A stretch of DNA of 64,000 nt, taken from Ichthyophis bannanicus. Lineage: Eukaryota > Chordata > Amphibia > Gymnophiona > Ichthyophiidae. The notes below the pieces were generated by a model. That model did no database searches, had not been told where the DNA came from, and saw only the letters and a list, made by a program, of their open reading frames with translations. The DNA is taken from assembly GCA_033557465.1 (NCBI GenBank), contig CM066034.1, positions 983,979,637-984,043,636 on the forward strand. Reading direction: 5' to 3'. A program made the position numbers and the translations under genes. Position 1 is the first letter of the stretch, and the number at the start of each line of letters is the position of its first letter. This document shows, one piece after another, positions 48,901 through 60,900 of the stretch.

Positions 48901-51900
48901 CACATCATTTCTAATGCAGCCAGAGCAACGGACACGCGTCCAAAGAAAACACGGAACAATAAACTTCATCACAAGCCTTGGTATACAATAGCTTTACGTC
49001 ATATGAAAAGAGCACTCAGAAGAATAGAACGTAAATGGAGAAAACACAATACAAAGGACCTAAAACAGCTATATTTAACAACATTAAAGCAATATGATGA
49101 ACACATTAAGCACATAAAAAAAGAATACCACACAAATTTAATTGAGTCAGCCATCAACAAGCACAGAGAGCTGTTTGAAATTGTGAAGACACTAACAAAA
49201 GAGCAAAGAGTCGAGGGTGAAGTAGTAATTGAGCCACAGACTTATGCAAACTATATAAAAGACAAATTTCATTCTAAAGTACAATCAAAAATTCTTACGA
49301 ACAAAAATTCAGTCTCGTATAATAGGATTTGGAATACATTCAATCCTCCATCAAATGATCAACTAGCCCATATCATTTCAGCAATAAATACAACCACTTC
49401 TCCAACTGATCCTTGTCCAGTCTCATGGATCAAAGCTACTAAATCAAGCTTCCTTCACATTATACAACACATAGTGCACAGTTCACTTACTCAAGGTATA
49501 TTGCCAGGGCAATTAAAACTGGCATCTGTCAGACCTATCCCCAAAAAAACTACTTTAGATAAAAACAACCCGGCTGCATATAGGCCAATATCTAGTATTC
49601 CATTTTTAGCTAAGATTATTGAAAAAATTGTACAACTTCAACTTCAAGACCATATTGATATTTATGCTCCATTAGATGACAATCAACATGGTTTTCGACC
49701 AAATCATGGAGTAGAAACCATAATGATTTACCTGTTTGACAAAATACTACGTACCATAGATGACTTTAAGAAAGGCATTATAATGATCTTTATCGACATC
49801 TCTGCGGTGTTTGACTCTGTGGATCATAACAAATTACTAGACAGATTAGAGGAGATCGGACTTTATGGTATCACATTAAAATGGTTCCAATCCTATCTTA
49901 CAGAGAGACACATACAAGTAAAGATAGGTGACTAAGCTTCTCAACCCATAAGAGTTTTACAAGGAGTTCCTCAAGGTTCTGCCCTATCTTCTCTTTTATT
50001 CAACATCTACATACAACCAATTTGCAACATACCTTCAAAGAATGGCATTAATTATACCATTTATGCAGATGATATAATGATATTTACACCTGTTTCAATT
50101 AATAACCCTGACTATCATAGAATTACGGATTGTCTCCTACAAATGTCTGCGTGGTGTAAAGGCAATAATATGGAAATTAATTTCAGCAAAACTGAGGCCT
50201 TATTTGTTTCACGTAACCATGATTTCCCTCCTCTTCCTGATATCATGATAGAAAACTCTAATATTCCTATAAAATCTGAAGTAAAATATCTTGGAGTCAC
50301 TCTTGACTAAGAAATGAATCTTAAAAAACATATCAGTAAGACAATCAGGAGTGCATATTATAGAATGAAGATCATTAGAAGATTAAGACCACTACTTGAA
50401 ACATCCCACTTCCGTAACGTCTGCCAAGCTTTAATCACACCATTATTCGATTTTTGTAATCCCATATACCTTGGTCTTCATAAGCAGTCAATTAAACCCT
50501 TACAACTTGCTCAAAACACTGCAGCTCGAATAATATTTGGAGTATCAAGCCAGGAACACATAACACCCATTTTGAGGGAGCTGCATTGGTTACCTATAGC
50601 ACATCGCATAAAATATAAAACTATTATATACATTTTTAAAATAAAACATCAATGTTCTGCAAACAGTCTGGCTACTCTCATTCAATCAGACGACACCATA
50701 AGACCTAGAAGATTAGGATCTACCAACAGAGTCAGCACATCTCTTGACTTTAGAAAAGCACGTAAAGATACAACAGATAGAGCATTCTCGTTTGCGGCAC
50801 CAAATATATGGAACTCTCTCCCAAATGATTTAAGAGCTGCTCAGGACCTTAAAGACTTTAGAAAACAATTAAAAACTGTCCTGTTTATTGAGCATTATGG
50901 TTCTACTGAATAAGTACTTCAGTTTGTAAGAGAGAAAGCAATCATATAGTTAGCTGTATTATAGCTCACATTGTATTATAGTACACAATGTATATAGCGC
51001 ACTATATCTATGTAAAACACACAAATTTATTTAACAATGTATTTTATCATTAATGTCTGTTCATATTTTCACTGCGTTTGTATTTCTTGTTAAACCGCTT
51101 TGATTGTTTGATAAGGCGGTATATAAATACTATTAAATAAATAAATAAATGGCCAAGCAGGTAGTATTTGAAGGTCTCAAGTGCCCACTTGACAGCCAGA
51201 GCTTCTCTTTCTCGATCACTACAAATTGCTACTCCCAAGGAAGCAGCTTCCGGCTGAAAAATGCTATGGGATGTTCACCCCTAACTTCTTGGGCTAGAAT
51301 GGCTCCTAGGCCCACCTCTGAGGCATCAGTTTGCACAATAAATGGTAGAGAGAAATCATGGATAATCAAGACAGATTCAGAGGCTAGGTCTGATGACCAC
51401 TGAATCTGTTCGGGAGCTCTCTTCCTGAGGAAACTGGTTAACAGCTTTGCCACCTCTGAAAAATTAAGGATGAACTGGTGGAAATAGCCAATCAATCCAA
51501 GGAAAGCACAAACCTCTTTCTTTGACCTTGGAGTGGGGACTTGGGCAATGGCATCCACCTTCCATAGTTGAAGTCATATCTGCCCATTCCTGATTAAATA
51601 TTCCAGATACTGAACGTCCCAACCTCCCAGAAAACATTTTCCTGGGTTGACGGTCAACCCAGCCTTCTGCAGGCTGGTCAACATGGTTTGTACTTGGATT
51701 AGATGGGTGGTCCAGTCTCTGTTGTAGATGACGATGTCATCAAGGTATGCAGCCGCATACTACTTGTGCGGTCTCAGTAGGCGGTCAACTAGGTGTTGAA
51801 ACGTGGCAGAAGCCCCGTGTAATCCAAAAGGCAGCACTGTAAATTGGATAGACCTTGTGATGTAGAAAAAGCAGTCTTCTCCTTGGCAGCCGGAGTCAAG

Positions 51901-54900
51901 GGCACCTGCCAGTATCCCTTGGTCAGATCCAAAAATGTGCTCCACCGAGTCACTCAATTAGCTCATCTACTCTGGACGGGGGATACGCTTCCAGTTTAGA
52001 AGCTGCATTGACCCTCCGGAAGTCAGTGCAGAATCTGATGCTTCTGTTGGGTTTAGGAACCAAGATGATGGGTGTCGACCAATCACTCATAGACTCTTCT
52101 ATCACTCCCAAGTAAAGCATCTCTTCCAGTTCCTTGGCAATGACTTGTTGCCGGGCCTTTGGAATCAGGAAGAGTCAGTGCCGGATAACCACCACAGGGT
52201 CAGTAATGATATCATGACAAATGGGGTGGGTTCGTCCTGAGTGGGAGGAGTAGACTTCGAGATTCCAATGGATCAAACCTTCTAAATCTCGTCTCTGGGC
52301 AGCAGAGAGCTGGTCTCCAAACTGGACTTGAGCTGGATCCGATGATGCTGAAACGTCCGGCCCAAAATCATCTCCCTGTACCACCATAGCCATCACTGGA
52401 GTCCATTTTTTCAATAGGTTAATATGGTAAATTTTGTTTTTCTTCCATTCATCTGGCTGGACATTCTTTTAGTTAACAGGCCACTTTCTCTTCCACCACA
52501 TAGAGCCCCTGCCATTTACAGAGTAACTTGCTCTCGGATGAGGGAAACAAGACTAAAACTGTCTCCCAGTTGAAAGGCATGTTGCACAGCTGCTCGATGT
52601 AGCCCCTGGCCTGCTTGGCTTGGGCTTTTTCCAGACTGAATTTGGCCACCTCTCCATCTTTCCTCAGCTGATCTTGCATTTGTATAACATACTCTACCAA
52701 ATTATGCCTGGCACGGGGTTCTTCTTCCCAGGTTTCCCTTACTATATCTAATATGTTTCTTGGCCGTCTTCCGTAGAGCAACTCAAAAGGCGAAAACCCA
52801 GTGGAACTCTGAGGTATCTCGCAGATGGCAAACATCAAATAGGGTAGGAGAATGTCCCAATTCTTCCCATCCTGCTGCACAAACATTTTTAACATCTGTT
52901 TCAGAGTTTTATTGAATCTCTTAATGAGACCATCCATCTGTGGGTGATATACTGATGTTAGCAGCATCTTGACCTTCACCAAGGCACACACTTGCTTCAT
53001 CACCTCGGATACAAAGGGTGTTCCTTGATCTGTGAGGATCTCATTGAGTATTCCCACCCATGAGAATACTTCCCAGAGGACACTCGCGATTGCAGTAGTC
53101 TTCATATTCCTTAGAGCAATAGCCTCCGGGTAACGGATAGCGTAGTCCAGTATGACTAAAATATGCTTGTTGTCTCGGGTGGTTTGCTCCAAAGGTCCTT
53201 CCAGATCCATGGCACTCTTTAAAATGGGGTTTCAATGATAGGCATAGGCATTAGAGGGACAGATCAGACTCAGGAGGGGTTATGAAATTGGCAGGTGGTG
53301 CATGACTGGCAATATAACTGAAACTGTTTATGGACCCCAGGCCAGAAAAATTAGGCTAAAACATGCTCTGGTATTTTCTCCATGTGTCCCCCTAATAAAG
53401 GGCTATGGGCCAACAATAACACCTGCTAATGATAGGGCCAGGGAACGTCTCCCTCTAGGGACCCTTGGCCACTCTGTATATTAAATCTCCCTTTAGCACA
53501 AAATAGAGAGAGGTTCTTGCAGGGGACTCTCTGTTACTTACTAGAACCCCATCCACCTCAAGCTTGTGCAGTTCATATAACCCTTTATATAGCTGCACAA
53601 AGTGGCTTGTATATAGTTATTATGTTTTCCCCTGTTAAGAAACCTGTTTAATGTATACCCAAGTTACTATACCTGTTTATTGTAAGCACAAATCACCAAA
53701 CTGATATGTGTAGTTTAATGTTCATTGTAAACCACACTGATTTCAAATAGCGCGGTATAAAAGAGACTTTAAATAAATTAAATAAATAAATAAAGACCCA
53801 CTCTCAGGCATGTTTAAGGGACTCATCCTCTTGCTGGACCCTCCTGAAGTTCCCTAGGCCTTCCCCCAGCTCCCACTCTAGGAAGGGGACAATTGTATTT
53901 GGGTCACGACTGCTGATCCCTAAGCTATTCCCAGGGGTTTCTTCCCTATGCTCTCCCTCCCTGGAACCCTCCCCCATAGCCACCTCCAATTCTGTTGGTA
54001 GAATAGCTTTTCCCAGCAACACCAACTCCAGGACTAACTGATTTATTTAGCTGTGCTTATATACTGCTTTTCAACCGGGTCAAAGCGGTTTCCATTAAAC
54101 AACACATCATACAGTACATTGGACGAGCCCATAACTTATATACAATACAACAGGGGGGAATAGGTATGGGGAGAGGATAACTTATTTACATTATATACAA
54201 TATTAGCTGACAGTCAAGTTGGGGCTGTTTCTTTACATAGCAGGAGGTACTTTCTAGTCAATTTATGTGGTTTATTCTGTAGTGCTGAAGTGTTCTATGA
54301 AGAGGTGTGTCTTTTGCAGGCTTGGGATTCTCAACATATAGATCTTGGTCTTCCAGGGGGAAAGTCTCTGGGAAATATTCCTGGTCCAACTTAGCACAGT
54401 CATCAATTAGCCGGGCACATATCGCTCTGAAGTTTGGGTAGTCTTGGCTGATCACCACTGGATACAGAAGCCAGGGCAGCACCATGACCTCGAACATGGC
54501 TTGCCCTGCTGGAATCTTGAGGGAAACCTGTGACATTGGATACTGCCTCTGGTCTCCATGTACACAGGCCAGTGTTATTGTCTTTGCATAGTCAATTTGA
54601 AATCGGGTTATGGTTTCCTGGCAAATAAGGGTCCGCACGCTCCCAGAGTCTATCAAGGCCTGGAGGCGGGTTCCCCCGAGTTCCACTGAAATCACAAAGT
54701 TCTGTGCCTTGGGGTGAGGAGGGTTCACAAAGCACAGGCATGAGGGGTGGTTATGCTGGCTCCATGGGTTATTCCATACCGAAGGAACATTCCTGTGCAA
54801 AGTGTCCCCGGGCTCCACACCTAAAACAGGTGAAGGGGTTGTGGCTGGGGCCATGCCTCCACGTAGGTGGTGACATTGGGGGTCAGAACATGGGAGCCAA

Positions 54901-57900
54901 CATCCGTTCCAGCTTCCCCTTCTATCCTCCTGGGCTGTCAGGTGACTTATTCCCCTTCTCACTGTCTGCTTCAATCACCGGCTGGGCTTCATGATACCCC
55001 TTGGCTATTTCCAGTGCACTCCCCACTGTAAGCTTGGGGTGCTGATGTACCTACTGTTTCGTCGGAGTGGTCAAGCCCTCCAAAACCTGCTCCAATAGCA
55101 CAATCTTGATTATCATTGGCCCGGTCTTTACCTCTGGTTACAGCCACTTCCATGTGAGCTCCTTCAAATCGGCAGAGGAACCTCCAAGGGCTCTCATCTG
55201 GAGCCCCCTTTTCTGACTTATTGGTGGTAGGCCTCTGGTGTACAGCTAGTCTGTTCAAATATGGTGGCCTTGACAGCTGCATATGTAGCTTGCCCATCAG
55301 GGTTGGCATCCTGGAATGTAGCCTGACTGCTACCCATCAGCAAATTCCCCAAGTAAGTAGTCCATGTTGCCTCCGACCACCCAGCCATGTGGGCAGTTCT
55401 TTCAAAGTCCACCAAAAAGTAATCAGGTTCCTCTTCTGTCGTCATCTTCAGTAGCACTTGCACTGGAGGGTAGAGTGCTGGTCCCTATAGGGCTTGAGTC
55501 AAGTGAGCCAGGGAACTCCTCTGTAACTCCCCCCTTGTGCCTGAATAAGCTCTTGTAGCTGCTGCTGCTATTGTTGTTCCTGCTGTTGATATTGTTGTTG
55601 TTGCCGTTGCCCTGCTGTTGACATTGTTGCTGTTGTTACTGTTGACATTGTTGCTGTTGTTGCTGACCTGCCAGAACCTAGAAGAGCCCTCCATCCTAGC
55701 TTGTCATAGTTCTCTTGCAATACCACTATAGTTTCCTCTTCTGCAGCTGAGGTAGGAGTAGAGAAGATAAGAACATAAGAACTGCCGGGAACAAAACCAA
55801 AGAAAGCAAAGGGTCACCCCCCACAAAATCCAAAAGCAAAAAAAGAAGCAGGGGTAGTGTAATTGAGAGAAAATCCTTTATTATGCCCAACACGGCTGTG
55901 TTTCAGAAAAGAATGCCTGCATCAGGGGCAAATATCTCTATAGCTTGGCTTGCTGAGCTAACCGAAACCACGCTGGTGGTTGCTATTGATATTTACCAGT
56001 CCTTGACACAAGCATTCTTCGGCTGAAACATGACTGTGTCGGGCATAATAAAGGATTTTCTCTCAATTACAATACTCCTCCTCCTTTTTTTTCCATAAGA
56101 ACTGCCATAGTGGACCAGACCAAAGGTCCGTCAAGCCCAATATTCTGCTTCCAATAGTGGCCAAACCAGGTCACAATCAATGACATATCCAAAAAGTAGT
56201 CAGATTTCATGCTACTCGTCCCCAAGGATAAACAGTGGTTTTCTCTTTGTCTGCTTTGCTAACAGTTAATGTGCTTTTCCTCTAGGCATCTGTTCAAATC
56301 ATTTTTAGACCCTGCTACACTGAATGCTCTTATCACATCCTCTAGTAACGAGTTCCAAAACTTAATTATGCATTGAGAGAGAAAATATTTTCTTCTGTTT
56401 GTTTTAAATGCATTAATTTGTCACTTCATGGCATGTCCCCTATTCTTTGCACTTTTTGAAATTAATGCGCATTAAAATCTTTAGTAAACATGCCTCCTGA
56501 TGTGGAACCTAGCGTTGTGTAGCTATAAATTTGAGGTTATTTTTCCCGACATTCATCACTTTTCACTTGTCCACATTAAATTTCATCTCCCACACAAAAT
56601 CATCCAACAATTTTTCTCAATCCACATGTGATTTAACAACGTGAAATAATTGGTATTATTTGCAAAATTAATCACCTCATTTGTTGTTCCCAATTTCAGA
56701 GCATTTTTAAATATATTAAAAAGCAGCGGTCTCAATACAGATCCCTAGGGTCCTCCACTATTCACCCTCCTCCATTGAGAAACTGACCATTTATCCTTAC
56801 TCTTTTTTTTTTTTATTTCTCAGCCAGTTTTCAGTCCACCATAGGAGATTATCTCCTAAGCCGTGACTTTTTAATTTCCTTGGGAATCTCTCAGGTGCGA
56901 CTTTCTCCAATGCTTTCTGAAAGTCTAAATACACTGTGGCTAGCAAGCAGAAACAAGAACAGTGGGGACGGACGTCCGAGGTGGATATCCAATCCCGCTA
57001 TTCACTGGGACCCGATTCCGGAACCAGAGCTCCCTGCATGTACAAGGCCGCTGTGCAGGCCTGAGGGCAGAAGGGGATGGGGCAGAGGCGGGCCCATGAC
57101 CCCGGACTGATTCCAGTCACGACCCTGTATGTCCGGGGTTGCAAGGATGCAGAGGTGAATGGCACTGGTGAGTCCCAAAATGCAGGTGGGCAGCAGCAGG
57201 GGGTTCCGGAGGTCGGCTGGTGGGAAAAGACATTCTTGCTGTGCAGCGGGGAATCGGGGCTCTTGCATGGCAATGGAACACCACAGCACCGAGGCTCCAT
57301 ACAGGGTCATTGGGAGGGTTAGACAGCGCCATGGCTGGCAGTGCAAGGCAGCTGAATTGGGGCATGTTCAGCCTGTTTAACAGCCCTGCTCTCACAATTG
57401 CAGAATCTGGATGTAATCCGGCCCGTCTAGATTTTGGACATCCGGACGGGCCCCTTTCTGCATTGGGCTTCACATCAGTTGGCTCACCTTTATCCCCATG
57501 TTTATTCATGCCTTCAAGGAAATGAAGGAGATTGGTGAGGCAAGACTTCCCTTGGTTAAATCTATGTTGACTTTGTTCCATTAAACCATGTCTGTCCATG
57601 TGTTCGGTAATTTAGTTCTTTATAATAGTTTCCACCATTTTGCTGGACATCAATGTCAGGGTCACCGGTTTATTGTCTCCGGGATCACTCTTTGGGATGG
57701 GGGAGAAGAGAATGGGACAGATGCTGGACGCAGCAGGGTAGGGGAGAGAAGAGGAGATGCTGGGCACTGGGAGGAGAGGGAAAAGAAAGGGAGATGTGGG
57801 TAGAGAAGGGGGAATGCTGGACTATGGGGGCACATGGCTGAAGATTCACCTAAGGCATAAGATATCCTTGAGCTGGCTCTGGTAATTATTCTGTAATAGG

Positions 57901-60900
57901 ATTGCTCGCTGGACATGGTAGAGTAGGGTCTCTTTCTTATGTAAGTGCAGCTTTATGAGCAAAGTAGAAAAATGTTGCAATCACCACTTGCAGCCTCTAT
58001 GACTTTGCGGTTTTCTTTCCTAATTAATGTGGCTGCTTATTTCTGAGGTCACCCAAATTCTTATACAGGGGTAGCTCGTTCGTTAGCCGGTGCTCAAGAA
58101 ACCCAACTAGCTCAACTTCACGGAGTGTTTCAAGGAGCCTCCCAAAATGAGATTACTCCTCTTGCTTCTGTTTCATGATCCTCCAGGCTTGCCTTATATT
58201 TTGTCAGCTGAGATTTGAGCATTGCTAGCTGCGTCCAGGCTTCCTTTGCATCATCCTTGAACGCAGCCAGTCTCTGGTCCACCACCGAAACGTGGTTCAT
58301 ACAGTCTAAGAGTGATTGTGAGACAGATTCCGTTTGCCCAAAAATCATCGAAAACGTCCCGTCTAAGGCCTGCGCAACCAACTCAGTGAGCTGCATTGCT
58401 ATCAACTCATTCAGCGTAATGCCTTGAATGGGCTATCTGCCATCTTGGATTCTCCTGCTTTTTTTTTTTTTTTTGTCTTTTTTACCTTGTTTGAAAGCCA
58501 TCTCAGAAATCCATTTCATTAAATGTCTGTCTTTCTAACATTTTCCATATGATGTAGAGATAAAATAGCCTCAGTTGACTGAAATGGGGGGAAGGATTCA
58601 GCAGAGGGCCTTAGAACAAGAGTAAAATGTGGCTTCCCCTGCTTAATACATCACAAGATCCTGGAACATACATTTGAAATGAAGACAACTCTGCTCTCTA
58701 ATCCAGCCCCTCTCCTTTTGTCCTCTGCAGAGAACAGAAGGGAGGGGGTTGAAGTTGGAGTGGACAGAGTAGAACAAACCTAATTAGAGCACCTTGGCTC
58801 TCTAATCCAGACCCTCCCTTCCAGTCATTTCCCTCCTCCCCCACCCCTCCCTACAAAGTTACAGGCAAAAAGAACATGCTCACTGCTTTCCCTGTTAATT
58901 AAAGGGAAAATGGTACAAACTATAACAAAATGACATAATATAAAACCAAAATGTATTAAAGTGCAAAATATTTTCACAAAAGGGCATCACATGACAAAAT
59001 TGTGTTTTTGTGGTATTCAACATGTGAAGCCCCTTTTGCAAAGCATTTTACAAAAGGGACCAGTTTGTTATAAACTTTCATGTGTAGTGGATTATATGTA
59101 AAAAGTTTATGTAACTTGAACATTAACGAGCTGCTGCAATGCAAATTCATGCAAAACAGCTAATTATTTATTTATTTTATTTTTATTTTATTTAGAGTCT
59201 TTTCTGTACCGCGCTCTTCAAAATCAGCTCGGTTTACAGATAACAGTAGCTTTGTCCCGACACGGGTAACGCCCGTAATGGACTTACAGATAACAGGGTA
59301 TTCAACTTGGATTAACTGGGGGAACAAAATACAAGCTTTGAGCTACAGTGTTTTACAATTCTAGTGACTATATACATGCTCTAGCTGGGGTCTGGTAGTG
59401 CTATCATGGCACTCAGGGTGCTTGTATAGTGGGCAATTTGGTGTGCGTGTCTTGGTGGGTGCTGTTATGTGGTTGTTGTGTGGAGCCATAATTCTGCAGG
59501 AAGAGGTGGTGTTTTAGTGCCTTCCTGATTGCCCGGATGTCGGGTGGGAGGGCATTCCAGTACGAGGGGGCATAGAACATGAAGGCCCTCTTTCTTGTTG
59601 CTTGCAGGCATTTTGTAATCTTGCTAAGGATACATAGGGTATTTGCTCTGGTCGATCTTCTAGCTCTATTTAGGGGGGTGGGGAGAATGAGGTCCGAGAT
59701 GGACGAGGAAGTGAGTCTGTTGATGGCTTTGAAGGTCAGTAATAGAATCTTGAAGGTGATTCTACAGTAGACTGGTAGCCAGTGTAGGTGCTTCAAGATG
59801 GGTGTTATGTGATCCCTCATAGTGGCTCTGTGTAGTGTTCTGGCTGCTGCATTCATAGGCAGCTGAAGTGGGAGCAGCGTGTTTTTTGGTAGACCCTGTA
59901 GGATGGTGTTGGAGAAATCAAAGTGGGGGATGACTAAGGCCTGGTAGGTTGTCCTGAAGTCATCTGGTTCCAGAAGGGGACGTAGGTGGCGGATTGTCTG
60001 GATCTTGAAGTATACCGCCTTGAAAGTGTTGTTTATATGGGCCTTCATATCTAACTGTTGATCGAGTGTTATGCCCAAGTAGCGGAATGTGAACTTGCTT
60101 TGGAGCTCAGCACCTCTTACTTTTAGTGTTGGCAGCGGAACAAAAGACTGGTCCCTGGTGATGAATAGAGACTCTGCTTTCTTGAAATTTATCCTGAGGT
60201 TTTGGGTTTGAAGCCAGTCAGTTATGGCATCGAAGCAGTCGGTTAATGGTGAGAAATCTGGCTGGTTGGTCATGTATAGCATGTAGAGTAACACGTCATT
60301 GGCATATATAAGGCATGAGATACCGAAGGAGCGGGCGAGTGCACAGATGGGCTGCATATATATGTTGAAAAACAGGGCTGATAGCGAGGATCCCTGTGGG
60401 ACTCCCTGTTTCTGCTGGAATGATTTGGAGGTCGTAGGCCCTGTCCTCACCTGTTGCCATTGATCTGAGAGATAAGATTTGCACCATCTCAAGGCCGTGT
60501 CATGGATCCCTTTCTCTGCTAGGTGCGCCAAGAGCAATTCATGGTCGATGGAGTCGAAGGCTGTGGCGATGTCCAAGAAGATTATTTTATTTATTTATTT
60601 ACATTCTCTTATATACTGTGCTATTCTGCATCAGTGTGGTTACATTGAACAAACTGAAATTACATTGAACGGGGCATTATAACTTGGAGATAACTATTTT
60701 ACAGGGAACATGGGCTATGGAGGGTTAAGTGGCTTGCCCAAGACCACAAGGAGCACCTGTGGGACTAGAAACCCCAGTCCTTCTGGCCCAAGGTTGCTGT
60801 CCTCTAGTGGGATTTGAACCCCTGACCTTCCAGCCTGAAGTACCTTGCCCCAACCACTAGGCCACTCCTCCACTCCTAGGGTGTATTAGGGCGTATCCTC

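Larger units (their letters stand above)
46881..51148 (+). mobile_element. Near full-length L2-clade LINE, copy B
   Basis: Inserted in the Gypsy RNase H with a target duplication of about 5 bp (atggc at 46876-46880 and 51149-51153). Order: seven 122-bp monomers, a GC-rich leader (47735-47830), an endonuclease-RT ORF (about 48000-50913) with one frameshift and two stops, and a 3'UTR ending aaccgctttgattgtttgat, aaggcggtatataaat and AAATAAATA. One of the more complete L2 copies here. Confidence 0.9.
46225..55766 (-). mobile_element. Ty3/Gypsy retrotransposon with Gmr1-like gene order
   Basis: Read on the minus strand: gag (55694-54990), protease (54974-54330), linker (54025-53804), integrase (about 53574-52473), RT (52414-51558), RNase H (to 51153, then 46880-46675), polypurine tract and a 3' LTR (46225-46630). 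Integrase before RT is the Gmr1 arrangement. It is split by an L2 LINE (46881-51148) and by two L2 ends (53576-53795 and 54036-54318), and its 5' end is cut by a CR1 at 55766, so no 5' LTR is visible. Many stops; dead. Confidence 0.8.
55787..56093. mobile_element. Foldback element 3 with two hammerhead-like motifs
   Basis: A perfect 13-bp duplication, cataagaactgcc, flanks it (55774-55786; 56094-56106). Imperfect arms at about 55837-55935 and 55995-56092 both contain attgagagaaaatccttta and ttatgccc.acac. Each arm carries a hammerhead-like motif facing outward. It is shorter than elements 1 and 2 and its arms differ, so it may be a separate subfamily. Confidence 0.75.
55765..57690 (-). mobile_element. 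CR1 LINE fragment, with nested insertions
   Basis: On the minus strand: [17 protein letters not shown], then [20 protein letters not shown] (RT block 1), and after an insertion (about 56940-57475) diverged RT with [14 protein letters not shown] sequence and later TENWL-like sequence, ending at ggcagttcttatgttcttat. That short terminal repeat is CR1-typical. A foldback element (55787-56093) split its 3' end with a 13-bp duplication. Many stops. Confidence 0.75.

Noticed and set aside
55485..55694. Asn/Ser-rich repeat protein
   Set aside because: A TTG/CTG microsatellite inside the Gypsy gag region; it is better explained as decayed gag.
56998..57599. Frames of 100-160 codons as a gene
   Set aside because: The part near 57530-57599 is CR1 RT; the rest is an inserted GC-rich DNA element read by chance.
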